Positions 22,523-32,542 of a stretch of 64,000 bases of DNA are shown piece by piece. Each line of letters begins with the position of its first letter. Position 1 is the first letter of the stretch. Made by a program: the position numbers and the translations under genes. This DNA is from Bos javanicus (lineage: Eukaryota; Chordata; Mammalia; Artiodactyla; Bovidae). The DNA lies in contig NC_083877.1 of NCBI RefSeq assembly GCF_032452875.1, positions 48,719,724 to 48,783,723 on the forward strand, read 5' to 3'. The notes under the pieces were generated by a model that saw only the letters and a program-made list of their open reading frames with translations, was not told the origin of the DNA and ran no database searches.

Positions 22523-23517
22523 TCAGTGCTCAGCTTTCTTTATAGTCCAATTCTCACATCCATACATGACTACTGGAAAAGCCATAGTTTTGACTAGGTG
22601 GACCTTTCTTGGCAAAGCAATGTATCTGCTGTTTAATATGCTGTCTAGGTTGGTCATAACTTTTCTTCCAAGGAGCAAGCATCTTTTAATTTCATGACTG
22701 CAGTCACCATCTGCAGTAATTTTGGAGCCCCCAAAATTAAAGTCTGACACTGTTTCCACTGTTTCCTCATCTATTTGCCATGAAGTGATAGGACCAGATG
22801 CCATGATCTTAGTTTTCTGAATGTTGAGCTTTAAGCCAACCTTTTCACTCTCCTCTTTCACTTTCATCAAGAGGCTCTTTAGTTCTTCTTCGCTTTCTGC
22901 CATAAGGGTGGTGTCATCTACATTGATATTTCTTCTGGCAATCTTGATTCCAGCTTGTGCTTCATCCAGCCCAGGGTTTCTCTGATGTACTCTGCATATA
23001 AGTTAAATAAGCAAGGTGACAATATACAGCCTTGATGTATTCCTTTTCCTATTTGGAACCAGTCTGTTGTTCCATGTCCAGTTGTAACTGTTGTTCCCTG
23101 ACCTTCATACAGATTTCTCAAGAAGCAAGTCAGGTCGTCTGGTATTCCCATCTCTTTAAGAATTTTCCAGAGTTTGTTGTGGTCCACACAGTCAAAGGCT
23201 TTGGCATAGTCAATAAAGCAGAAGTAGATGTTTTTTCTGGAACTCGCTTGCTTTTTCAATGATCCAACAGATGTAGGCAATTTCGTCTCTGGTTCTCTGC
23301 CTTTTATAAATCCAGCTTGAACATCTGGAAGTTCACAGTTCACATACTGTTGAATCCTGGCTTGGAGAATATTGAGCATTACTTTAGTAGTGTGTGAGAT
23401 GAGTGCAACTGTGCAATAGTTTGAGCATTCTTTGGCATTGCCTTTCTTTGGGATTGGAATGAAAACTGACCTTTTCCAGTCCTGTGGCCACTGCTGACTC
23501 TTCGAATTTGCTGGCAT
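22523..23517 (-). pseudogene. BovB reverse transcriptase, active site deleted
   Basis: The upstream part (22918-23517, 199 codons) keeps KRSVFIPIPKKG, motif A FIDYAKAFD at 101-109 and QGCILSP at 162-168. It then shifts frame near 22980 by loss of one base compared with 10111-10660. At about 22915-22930, 12 bp are missing relative to the other copies, so the segment reading INNLRYADD elsewhere reads INVDD here. The catalytic Tyr-Ala-Asp-Asp is therefore lost in part. The downstream part (22523-22903) keeps KLNIQKTKIMA and the C-terminal region. A dead RT. Confidence 0.92.
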
Positions 23518-23796
23518 ATTGAGTGCAGCACTTTCACAGCATCATCTTTCAGGATTTGGAATAGCTCAACTGGAATTCCATCACCTCCACTAGCTTTGTT
23601 TGTAGTGATGCTTACTAAGGCCCACTTGACTTCACATTCCAGGATGGCTCTAGGTGAGTGATCACACCATCGTGATTATCTGGGTCATGAAGAACTTTTT
23701 TGTATAGTTCTTCTGTGTTCTTGCCACCTCTTCTTAATATCTTCTGCTTCTGTTAGGTCCATACCCTTTCTGTCCTTTATTGAGCCCATCTTTGCA

Positions 23797-24018
23797 TTAA
23801 ATGTTCCCTTCGTATCTCTTAATTTTCTTGAAGCAATCTCTAGACTTTCCCATTTTATTTTTTCCCTCTATTTCTTTGCATTGATCACTGACGGAGGCTT
23901 TCTTATCTCTCCTTGCTATTCTTTGGAACTCTGCATTCAAATGGTTATATCTTTCCTTTTCTCCTTTGCCTTTTGCTTTTCTTCTTTTCACAGCTATTTG
24001 TAAGGCCTCCTCAGACAA
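23797..24018 (-). pseudogene. BovB linker between endonuclease and RT
   Basis: A lysine/arginine-rich 73-codon frame (VKRRKAKGKGEKERYNHLNA) corresponds in order to the BovB region between the endonuclease and RT domains. It is separated from both by frameshifts or stops. Confidence 0.75.
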
Positions 24019-24425
24019 CCATTTTGCCTTTTTGCACTTCTTTTCCTTGGGGATGGTCTTGATCTCTCCTTCCTATACAGTGTCATGAACCCTCTGTCCT
24101 TAGTTCTTCAGGTACTCTATCAGATCTAATCCCTTGAATCTATTTGTCAATTCCACTGTATAATCATAAGGGATTTGATTTATGTCATACCCGAATGATC
24201 TAGTGGTTTTCCTTACTTTCTTCAATTTAAGTCTGAATTTGGCAATAAGGAGTTCATGGTCTGTGCCACAGTCAGTTCCTGGTCTTATTTTTGCTGACTG
24301 TATAGAACTCCATCTCTGGCTGCAAAGAATATAGTCAATCAGATTTTGGTATTGACCATCTGGTGATGTCCATGTGTAGAGTCTTGTGTTGTTGGAAGAG
24401 GGTGTTTGCTATGACCAGTGTTCTT

Positions 24426-24827
24426 TTAGCAAAACTCTGTTAGCCTTTGCCCTGCTTCATTCTGTACTCCAAGGCCAAATTTGCCTGCTACTCCAGGTAT
24501 TTCTTGACTTCCTACTTTTGCATTCCAGTCCCCTATAATAAAAGGAACATCTTTTTGGGGTGTTAATTCTAGAAGGTCTTGTAGGTCTTCATAGAACTCT
24601 TCAACGTCAGCTTCTTCAGCATTACCGGTCGGGGCATAGACTTGGATTACTGTGATATTGAATAGTTTGCCTTGGAAACGAACAGAGACCATGCTGTCAT
24701 TTTTGAGACTGCATCCAAGTACTGCATTTTGGACTCTTTTGTTGACTATAATGGCTACTCCATTTCTTCTAAGGGATTCTTGCCCACAGTAGTAGATATA
24801 ATGGTCATCTGAGTTAAATTCACCCAT
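24426..24827 (-). pseudogene. BovB AP-type endonuclease fragment
   Basis: The frame shows RRNGVAIIVNKRV, VYAPT at 69-73 and GDWNAKVG at 105-112, characteristic of the EEP (exonuclease-endonuclease-phosphatase) fold that nicks target DNA in RTE LINEs. The N-terminal strand with the first catalytic Glu and the C-terminal SDH segment are missing from this frame. It is the only endonuclease sequence I found in the window. Confidence 0.88.
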
Positions 24828-24835
24828 TCCTTTTT

Positions 24836-24965
24836 GGTTATCCATTTAAAATATAGCAGTGTGTATGTGTCCGTCCCAAACTCCCTAACTATCCCTTCCC
24901 ACCACCTTCCCCCCGGCAGTCATAAGTTTGTCTCTAAGTCTGTGAATCTGTTTCTGTTTAGTGTC
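24836..24965 (-). mobile_element. L1 3' UTR, part right of the BovB insertion
   Basis: Continuation of 21958-22151: ATATAGCAGTGTGTATGTGT, CCCAAACTCCCTAACTATCC, CATAAGTTTGTCTCTAAGTC, TGTGAATCTGTTTCTG. Confidence 0.85.
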
Positions 24966-25268
24966 CTTTAGACCCAGCTTGAATTAACCAGAAGTTGAGC
25001 TGAAACTTACCAAACTTTGCTGTCACAGTGGTGGTCTATATAGTTTATCATCATACAATAGAGATTATGAAGTGCTTATTCTTTACAATGTTCAGGCCCA
25101 CAAGTTTGGCTTATTCATTTCTGCCTAGTGAGTATAACTCACTTTCCTATACAATACCAGTGCTTGCTTCTTGCTTTTTTTTTTGAAGTATAATTGATTT
25201 ACAATGTTATATTAGTTTCAGATGTACAGTGTAATGATTTAATATTTTTATAGATTATACTCCTTTTA

Positions 25269-25470
25269 CAGCTTCCCTTGTGGTTCAGCTGGTAAAAAAT
25301 CCACCTGCAATGTGGGAAACCTGGGTTTGATCTCTGGGTTGGGAAGACCCCCTGGAGAAGGGAAAGGCTACCCACTCCAGTCTTCTGGCCTGGAGAATTC
25401 CATGGACTGTATGGACAATGGGGTTGCAAAAAGTCGGACACGACTCAGCGACTTTCACTTTCACTTTCAC
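25269..25470 (+). mobile_element. Bov-tA SINE inside L1
   Basis: Sense head AGCTTCCCTTGTGGTTCAGC, BovB-like tail AGTCGGACACGACTCAGCGA, then a (CACTTT)n terminus. Perfect 10-bp target-site duplication ACTCCTTTTA at 25259-25268 and 25471-25480. Confidence 0.95.
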
Positions 25471-25807
25471 ACTCCTTTTAAAGGTCTTATAAAATATTGG
25501 CTATATCACCTTGCTGTCCTTGTTGCGTATTTATTTTATACATACTTATCAGTACTTCTTAATGCCTTTTCCTACCTTGTCTCTCCCTGCTTCCTTTTCC
25601 CCACTAGAAACCATTGGTTTGTTCTCTATATCTGTGAGTCTCTATTAAATTCATTCATTTTATTTTTTAGATTACATATGTAAGTGATAATATACAGTGT
25701 GACATTTCACTTAGCATAATACTCTCTAGGTCTATTCATATTTTTGCAAACTGAAAATTTTCAGACTTTTTTATGGCTGAGTAATATTCCATCATGTATA
25801 TGTACCA

Positions 25808-26072
25808 GTGGCACCCCACTCCAGTGCTCTTGCCTGGAAAATCCCATGGATGGAGGAGCCTGGTAGGCTGCAGTCCATGGGGTCACTAAGAGTCAGACAC
25901 AACTGAGCAACTTCACTTTCACTTTTCACTTTCATGCATTGGAGAAGGAAATGGCAACCCACTCCAGTGTTCTTGCCTGGAGAATCCCAGGGACAGGGGA
26001 GCCTGGTGGGCTGCCGTCTATGGGGTTGCACAGAGTCGGACACGACTGAAGCGACTTAGCAGCAGCAGCAGC
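25808..26072 (+). mobile_element. Bov-A2 dimeric SINE inside L1
   Basis: Two related monomers: the first ends GAGTCAGACACAACTGAGCA, the second starts at GGAGAAGGAAATGGCAACCC and ends CACGACTGAAGCGACTTAGC with an (AGC)n tail. Perfect 10-bp target-site duplication ATATGTACCA at 25798-25807 and 26073-26082. It is nearly identical to the copy at 62705-62978. Confidence 0.95.
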
Positions 26073-26715
26073 ATATGTACCACATCTTTCTATCCATTAT
26101 TCTGTTGATGGACACTTAGTTGTATCTGTGTCTTGGCCATTGTAAATAATGCTGCTGTGAACATTGGAGTGCATTTTTTGATTTAGTGATTTTGTTTTCT
26201 CCAGATATACAGCCAGGGGTGAAATTCTTAGTTCATATGGTAGTTTTCTTTTTAGATTTTTTGAGGAACCTCTACAATATTTTCTACAGTGGCTGCACCA
26301 ATTTACATTTTCACCAACGGTGTACTAGGATTCCCTTTTTTAAACACCCGTTTGCCATTTGTTATTTGTGGTCTTTTCAGTGATGGACATTCTGATAGGT
26401 GTGAGGTGATGTCTCACTGTGGTTTTGATTTGCATTTCTCTGATGATTTAGTGATGTTGAAAATTTTTTTGTGTACCTATTGGCCATCTGTGTGTCTTCT
26501 TTGGGAAAAAAAAAATGTCTCTTCAGGTCGTCTGCCTATTTCTTAATTGGATTTTTTTGTTGTTGTTGTTGAATGAGCTGTTTATTTTGGATATTAATCC
26601 CTCATCAAATATCACTTCTCTCTTGTTGGGCTCTGTCACATAGGAAGAAAAGTCAGTGCCCTTTCTCTTATTCAGCAATGTTTGCTTGTGGGTTTTGTTT
26701 TGCCATATTTCCATT

Positions 26716-27189
26716 TATTAAGGTCCTATTTATACACAATATAATTCACCAATTTGAAGTGTACAGTTTGATGAGTTTCCGTAATTGTGTATAACCTTGT
26801 AACTTCCACCAAAATCAATATAGAGAACAGTTCTCTTATCCTAAAAAAGCTCCCTTGGGCCCACTTTCTCTTAAATCCCTCTCCGTAGCCCTGGCCCCTG
26901 GCAACCACAGATCTGCTTTCTCTCACTATGGTTTTGTTTTTTTCTAGAATTTCTTAGAAATGAAGTCCTATAGAATATAGTCTTTTGTATTCAATTTCTT
27001 TCTCTTAGAATAATGTTTCTGAGACTCATCCATGTCATTATGTGCATTTATGTTTCATTTCTTTTGATTGCTAGAATGGTATTCCATCTCATACAGGATA
27101 TAAGGTATACAATTGGTTCTTGTCTTCACCAGTTGATGGCCATTTGGGTTGCTTCCAGTTGGGGGCTAGGCAGAATAATCTTTGTCAAT
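26716..27189 (-). mobile_element. older L1M fragment
   Basis: A second antisense L1 stretch: AAGTGTACAGTTTGATGAGT, CCTGGCAACCACAGATCTGC, GAATAATGTTTCTGAGACTC, GATGGCCATTTGGGTTGCTT. It restarts L1 3' UTR text rather than continuing the previous element, so it is a separate, more diverged insertion. Confidence 0.75.
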
Positions 27190-28470
27190 AGTTTTATTCT
27201 TGATCTCTCCTAGTCACTTAATACTTGACCCAGTTTCTAATTTTTATGATCTTAGATTGTTTGCCTTTACTATCACAGTCAAAGATTTTCAAAAAATGCT
27301 GATGGGTGGAGGTGTTGCCTCTGATGCTCCAATCTGCCCCTTGAGAAGCGATCTTCTACTCATCTCAAAGCACCAGTGCCAAGGCCCAAACTTGACATGA
27401 TGGCCTATTTAGTGAGCTATAAAGCAAGTTACCATCGTGACAGGCCTTTGGGGACATGACAGAGTGCAACAAAAGGTGGTATTCAATATTTATAGTAGGT
27501 AGAGTTGAGTGGCTTTTTATCTTGCCTTGTAGAAAAATGCACACATTTGTTTTTCACCCATTCTAAGTGCTTAGGGAGGGGAAAGTGGGAAGCCCAGTGG
27601 GCGATACTGTTCCAAGCTGGTGTAGCCAACTTGAAACAACCTGGGATGAGTTAGTGCTTAGACCTAACAGGAGAGACTCTTCTGAAAAATGTGCTGTCCC
27701 CCTGTTATAATTCACTGTAATGAGCAGGGAACAAAAGGTTGTGAAGGAGAGAGGTGACTGATGGCCGACACGGCCGCCCCGTGCTGCAGCTGGCACGGCT
27801 CCCGCTGGTGAAAAGCATAATATATTATTGCTCCAGGTCGCAGAGTGGTAAATGAACACTTACAGCCGCTGTGGCAACTGGATTGATTATCACAGCTACC
27901 TCAGGACCAGCCTGGCCCGGCGTTACAAGTGAGCACGTGCACTCCTGCCAGGCTGCAGTCAGAAGAGCACCTCAAAGGCAGTTTGTACAAACTGAAATTC
28001 TGATTGTTGCAAATCCCTCCTTTCTTGCACCCCTGTCCAGTGGGGAATTGGGGTCATGCTGGCCCAGATGGTTGGGCACCTCAGACTAGAGAGACGCAGG
28101 ACTGCCATGTCCAGAGAGTGCCTGTTTCGTTGTGAGTATAGGGTCACTGTTTGTTAGATACAATCAAATGAATAAAATCAATGAATCTGTGAGTGGAATA
28201 CCAGGTCAGGGAAAAGGTGGAAAGTGAGTATGGGGAGACCAATGATGGGTATTATCAGCGGCTGGGATGCCTAGGCAGGACGTCGGAAAGAAGGAAAGGA
28301 GGAGAGTGGGATATAGTAGGTTAACTCAGAGACACTTGATTCGCCATTGACAATGACTGGACTTTTACATGTTGCTGAGAGCATGTCGCATGAGTAAGCT
28401 TGGTGTGTTTAATGATCAGGGGATGGACCAGTTCCTTTTCTCTTAATCTACAGATACTGGTAGGAATTTA
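27190..28470. other. unique sequence with a CpG-retaining core
   Basis: No repeat is recognised in about 1.3 kb. The part 27690-27960 is unusual for this window: several CpGs near 27766-27812 (ATGGCCGACACGGCCGCCCC), short inverted words CCGTGC/GCACGG at 27779 and 27793, and a downstream TGGATTGATTATCACAGC. It may be a conserved regulatory element; no exon is supported. Confidence 0.35.
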
Positions 28471-28474
28471 CACA

Positions 28475-29040
28475 TCAGTTCAGTTCAGTTCAGTTCAGTC
28501 GCTCAGTCGTGTCCGACTCTTTGCAACCCCATGAACTGCAGCACACCAGGCCTCCCTGTCCCTCACCAACTCCCGGAGTCTACCCAAACCCATGTCCATC
28601 GAGTCAATGATGCCATCCAACCATCTCATCCTCTGTCGTCCCCTTCTCCTCCTGCCCTCAATCTTTCCCAGCATCACAGTCCTTTTAATGAGTCAGCTCT
28701 TCGCATCAGGTGGCCAAGATATTGGAGTTTCAGCTTCAACATCAGTCCTTCCAATAGAAAAACAGGACTGATCTCCTTTAGGATGGACTGGTTGGATCTC
28801 CTTGTAGTACAAGGGACTCTCAAGAGTCTTCTCCAACACCACAGTTCAAAAACATCAGTTCTTTGGCGTTCACCTTTCTTTATAGTTCAACTCACACATC
28901 CATACATGACCACTGGAAAAACCATAGCCTTGACTAGATGGACCTTTGTAGGCAAAGTGATGTCTCTGCTTTTTAGTATGCTGTCTAGGCTGGTCATAAC
29001 TTTCCTTCCAAGGAGTAAGCATCTTTTAATTTCATGACTA
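28475..29040 (-). mobile_element. BovB LINE 3' end
   Basis: Inverted tail with four CAGTT units, GTCGTGTCCGACTCTTTGCA, C-terminal region, and the segment up to TTTTAATTTCATGACT, where similarity ends just before the RT active site. A 60-codon relic of the C-terminus remains open on the minus strand (28495-28677). ACATC flanks both sides, too short to be sure it is a duplication. Confidence 0.93.
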
Positions 29041-29159
29041 CATCTCCAGTTTTTCCAGTAGCAAAGGAAAGGGAGAAATCCATGGCCCCACTGGCAGATC
29101 TATTCAGAATTGTAATGACGTTCTAAATTATTTTTTCCCAATGTTTCATTGGGGAGAAA

Positions 29160-30401
29160 TTTGGTTGGCCAATAAGTTCTTTTTTTTTTTTTTTACCATC
29201 CTTTGGCTTTGGTAGCTCTTAGTTGTCTTTATTGTCATTCAAAACAATTTTGTTAAGTTGTATTCTGATAGTTGTCGTATCAGCATGCATTTTAAAGGAA
29301 ACAGCAAAATTGGTAAATTTTTGTGTAGCCATTTAAATATTGAAGGTGGAAGATAAAAGCAACATTTTGGGCATACTATACTTTATTATTGCCAGAAAGG
29401 TAAAAACGCAACTGAATGGAAAAAAAAAAAATGTGTGTGGTGTATGGAGAAGGTGCTGTGACTGACTGAATGTGACAAAAGTGGTTTGCAGAATTTCATG
29501 CTGGAAATTTCTTGCTGAATGATGTTCCATTTTCAAGTAGACCAGTTGGAGTTGACACTGATTAAGTTTAGACATTAACTGAAATCAATCAACGTTATAC
29601 CATGCTAGGAGATAGCTGACATACTCAAAATACCCTAAACAAGCATTGAGAATCATTTGCACCAGCTTGGTTATGTTAATCGCTTTGATGTTTGGGTTCC
29701 GCATAAGCTAAGCTAAACATAAGGAAACATTCCCATTTTAAAATTAATCGTGCAGGTAATGAAAAGTGGATATTGTACAATAATGTGGAACAGAAGAGAC
29801 TGTGGGGTAAGTGAAATGAGCCACCACCAACCACACCAAAGCCAGTCTCCATCCAAAGAAGGTGATGTGTGTATGGTGGCTTTGGAAAGTAGTTCTTTAT
29901 TATGAGCTCCTTCCAGAAAACCAAATGATTAATTCCAACAAGTACTGCTCCCAATTAGACCAACTGAAGGCAGCACTTGACAAAAAGTGTCTGAAATTAA
30001 TCAACAGACCACGCATTATCCTCCATCAGGATAACACAAGACTGCATGTTTCTCTGATGACTAGGCAAAAACTATTACAGCTTGGCTGGGAAGTTCTGAT
30101 TCCTCCACCATATTCACCAGACACTGCACCTTCGGATTTCCATTTATTTCAGTCTTTATAAAATTCTCTTAATGGAAAAAATACTTCAGTTTCCTGGAAA
30201 TCTATAAAAGGCACCTTAAACAATTCTTTACTCAGAAAGATACAAAGTTTTGGGAAGGTGGATTTATGAAATTGCTTCAAAAATGATAGAAGGTTGTGGA
30301 ACAAAATGGTGAATATGTTGTTCAATAAAGTTCTTGGTAAAAATGAAAACAATTTTTTTTTTTAAACTTAAAAACCAAAGGAAGTTTTTGGCCAATCCAA
30401 A
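29160..30401 (+). mobile_element. near full-length mariner DNA transposon
   Basis: The left terminus TTTGGTTGGCCAATAAGTT and right terminus ending GTTTTTGGCCAATCCAA form a worn inverted-repeat pair like the MITE ends at 5602 and 37015. The length, about 1.24 kb, is what a complete mariner should have. The interior encodes a recognisable transposase in sense orientation. It is inactive (see transposase entry). A clean TA duplication is not visible. Confidence 0.92.
29700..30330 (+). pseudogene. mariner transposase relic
   Basis: The transposase cuts and pastes the element using a DD34D catalytic triad. Here the open block at 29862-30161 contains LHQDN (second Asp, codon 30030-30032) and PYSPDTAPSD, whose last Asp follows at exactly 34 residues. 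The first-Asp motif, GDEKW in mariners, reads GNEKW, with Asn at 29758-29760. An in-frame TGA follows at 29812-29814, and small deletions shift frame near 29850. Reading continues towards a terminal VVQ-like end near 30325. Dead enzyme. Confidence 0.88.
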
Positions 30402-30919
30402 TATTTAAAGTGTTACAGTGAATTATTCCCTCTTGTGGTCTGTGGAAATTGATCTAAGTAGGTACCATTGATGAGGAAAGACGGGATACATTAACTTTCT
30501 TTTTTGAATTGCAGAAGATTTACCCTTTGGAATTTAAATATCAAGGTTTTTTAATTCTTTGCACACGACCTCAGAGCTGGACCATCCACAGTGGCCACCG
30601 CCTCCTCTAGGACCATGTTTGAACCTAGCATCTGAGCTTCCATTGTAGGAGCCTAATAGCATAGTAATAATAATCTTTATTAGTTATGGGAGATGGCATG
30701 ATGTAGTTAAATTAGACAAGTATTTCTCAAATTTTTCTTCATTATTGCCTCCCAAGGAGCCTTTTTAGAGATTGTTTTTCCTAATTGCCTTCCCCATGGA
30801 ATGTTAATACCACAGATACACAGTATTTTTCTTTACATATTGTATGTATATCTGTGCTGAATACATTGAAAAATAAGATTATTTTTCTTTGCCCTTAAGA
30901 ACCAATTTTTCAACCCTGC
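30402..30919. other. unique sequence, nothing recognised
   Basis: AT-rich DNA between the mariner and a MIR pair. No gene signal. Confidence 0.45.
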
Positions 30920-31320
30920 TAAAAATGCATGGGTTAGAAAAACCTGGGTTCTTATTTCACTTCTGCCAGTTCTTTTCCACTAAGCCTCACCTTCTTCCTC
31001 ACCAGCAATGGAGATTTCAGTGTCTACTTAATTGGAGTTTTTGGCACATAGGAGGAGATCAGGAAATGTTAGTTATCATCACTGCTATTATTATTTTTGC
31101 TCTTAGGTTTTCACATATAGTATCTTCATTGATTCTGATTGTAAACTTCTTGAGATTTGTAGATTTATATCAATTATAGCTATCATCTCTACTTTGCTGA
31201 TAATAAATAGCACAGATGGATGGTCAGAGTGGTTTGGTGATGAGCTCAAGGTCATGAAGATGGTGATGCTGGTTGGGAGTGGTGGGGGAGGCTGAGACTG
31301 GAGCCCAGGTGTCCTAGTTC
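30920..31320. mobile_element. two adjacent worn MIR pieces
   Basis: A sense piece (TGGGTTCTTATTTCACTTCT, CCTCACCTTCTTCCTCACCA) is followed by an antisense-style piece (GATGAGCTCAAGGTCATGAA, ACTGGAGCCCAGGTGTCCTA). Boundaries are approximate. Confidence 0.5.
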
Positions 31321-31769
31321 ACACCTCTCTGCTTCAGGAGTCTCTCTGCTGCTCCTTGCTGTCTGTGGTGCTACCAGACTCGATTGTGTTATGAAGACCC
31401 AGGTTGAAGTTCAGGGGTTTGAAGAAATCACCCCTAAGAATAGGCTCTAAGGACCAGTCATACATTTTTAAGTATAGAACACTATTCGTAAGGCTTTGAA
31501 CCAACTGGTCACACCCAGTTTCAGGAAATCTGTGATAAGCTTTTCCTGTACTGCCTGGTAACACATGGCTTTAATGAGGCAGGATTTCCTCTAGCTTGGA
31601 AGAACTTGGCTCTCCAACTGGATGAGGGTGAGTCCTTTCTCCCCAAAATAAAAGCTTATGAAATGAACAGTGAGAATCACCTGGAGAGAAAATACTCTTG
31701 AGCATCTCCGTGTTCAAGCTCTGTGCTGACCATCAGAGAATGCCTATACTGGGCCTGGTGTGCTTCTGA
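31321..31769. other. unique sequence, nothing recognised
   Basis: Nothing is recognised. Minus-strand frame 31334-31564 has no domain. Confidence 0.45.
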
Positions 31770-31950
31770 GCTCAGCCAAAGGCTTTGTAGCAGAAGGGGG
31801 CAGTCAGTTCTGGTGTCAGATCTTGGGTTTTCATCCCCGCTTGGCCACTTGCCAAGGGTGTGCCTCAGTTTCCATATCCATAATTCAACAAAAAGCACTC
31901 CATACACTGCCTGGAACACAGCAGTAGGTAAATGCTTACAATTACAATCA
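31770..31950 (+). mobile_element. MIR
   Basis: Sense words: GTCAGATCTTGGGTTTTCAT, CTTGGCCACTTGCCAAGGGT, GTGCCTCAGTTTCC, CTGCCTGGAACACAGCAGTA. Confidence 0.65.
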
Positions 31951-32452
31951 GGAAAATAAAAGATACACACCCCTCCCATCACAGAATGTAAGGTCTAGCA
32001 CTCCTCTTATCTGATAATCATGCCTCAGCTCCACTCAGGGCTTTCTGTTTGTTAAAGTGATGTCACTTGAGTGGTTTCAGAAATAGAGTCTTTGGCATCT
32101 GAAAATTCCCCCCATCTTCTCCTGCCCCATCAAAATGCCTGTCTCATACATTTCACCAGCCCAATTTTTCTACCTAGCTAAGAGGTGTTTAATTCTCTGC
32201 AGTAGAAAAAGAGGACATAATGAAGACAAGGGCTTGTTTCTTGACTGCTCCCACCACTTGGTCGAGGGCAGAGCAGTCCGTATCGGTTCCTCCACACAGT
32301 TGCTCTTGGGGCTGGATAGAGCAGCTGTGACCTGTATTTGAGAAGCTTGATGGTAGTGAGGGGGACCTGGAGGATGCTGAGGCAAACATTCTCACTTCTG
32401 AAGCAGTGGGGGCTCAATGCCTAATAAGGATGCCCCCTGCTTCTTCATCCAG
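31951..32452. other. unique sequence, nothing recognised
   Basis: Several short overlapping frames on both strands at 32135-32417 (three on the minus strand in different registers) indicate chance openness rather than a gene. Confidence 0.45.
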
Positions 32453-32542
32453 GATGTCTCTGGAAATGTGCCTCTGTGCTGCTCATCACACCAGATCTCT
32501 GCAGACAAGCCATTCTACACACCAGGCTACCCTGAGAATGGG
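32453..32542 (+). other. candidate 90-bp internal exon (unverified)
   Basis: The pyrimidine-rich CCCCCTGCTTCTTCATCCAG ends in AG at 32451-32452. A 90-bp open segment (exactly 30 codons) follows, then a strong donor GGG|GTGAGAGT at 32543. The peptide begins DVSGNVPLCCSS and ends FYTPGYPENG. The symmetric phase, good acceptor and good donor together are suggestive, but I do not recognise the peptide and no partner exon was found. Chance splice-site pairs occur often in unique DNA. Confidence 0.2.

Larger units (their letters stand above)
22152..24827 (-). mobile_element. BovB LINE, longest copy, inserted in L1
   Basis: It runs from the inverted tail (GTTCAGTTCAGTCGCTCAGT) through the C-terminal region, RT, linker and part of the endonuclease. 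About 2.7 kb of an element of roughly 3.2 kb is present, missing the 5' UTR and endonuclease start. A similar 8-mer (TCCTTGTT at 22144, TCCTTTTT at 24828) may be the target-site duplication. The coding sequence is broken by frameshifts and a deletion at the RT active site. Confidence 0.95.
25175..26715 (-). mobile_element. L1M, ORF2 3' end and 3' UTR, carrying two SINEs
   Basis: Antisense L1: GAAGTATAATTGATTTACAA, TTATGGCTGAGTAATATTCC, TGGACACTTAGTTGTATCTG, TTTACATTTTCACCAACGGT, TGTGGTTTTGATTTGCATTT. The part right of about 25680 corresponds to the C-terminal end of ORF2 read antisense, with stops in all frames. Bov-tA and Bov-A2 entered it later with clean duplications. Confidence 0.9.

Noticed and set aside
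28531..29037. 168-codon open frame on the plus strand
   Set aside because: It is the antisense of a BovB C-terminal region. The same antisense frame recurs at 57496, 61539 and 9839.
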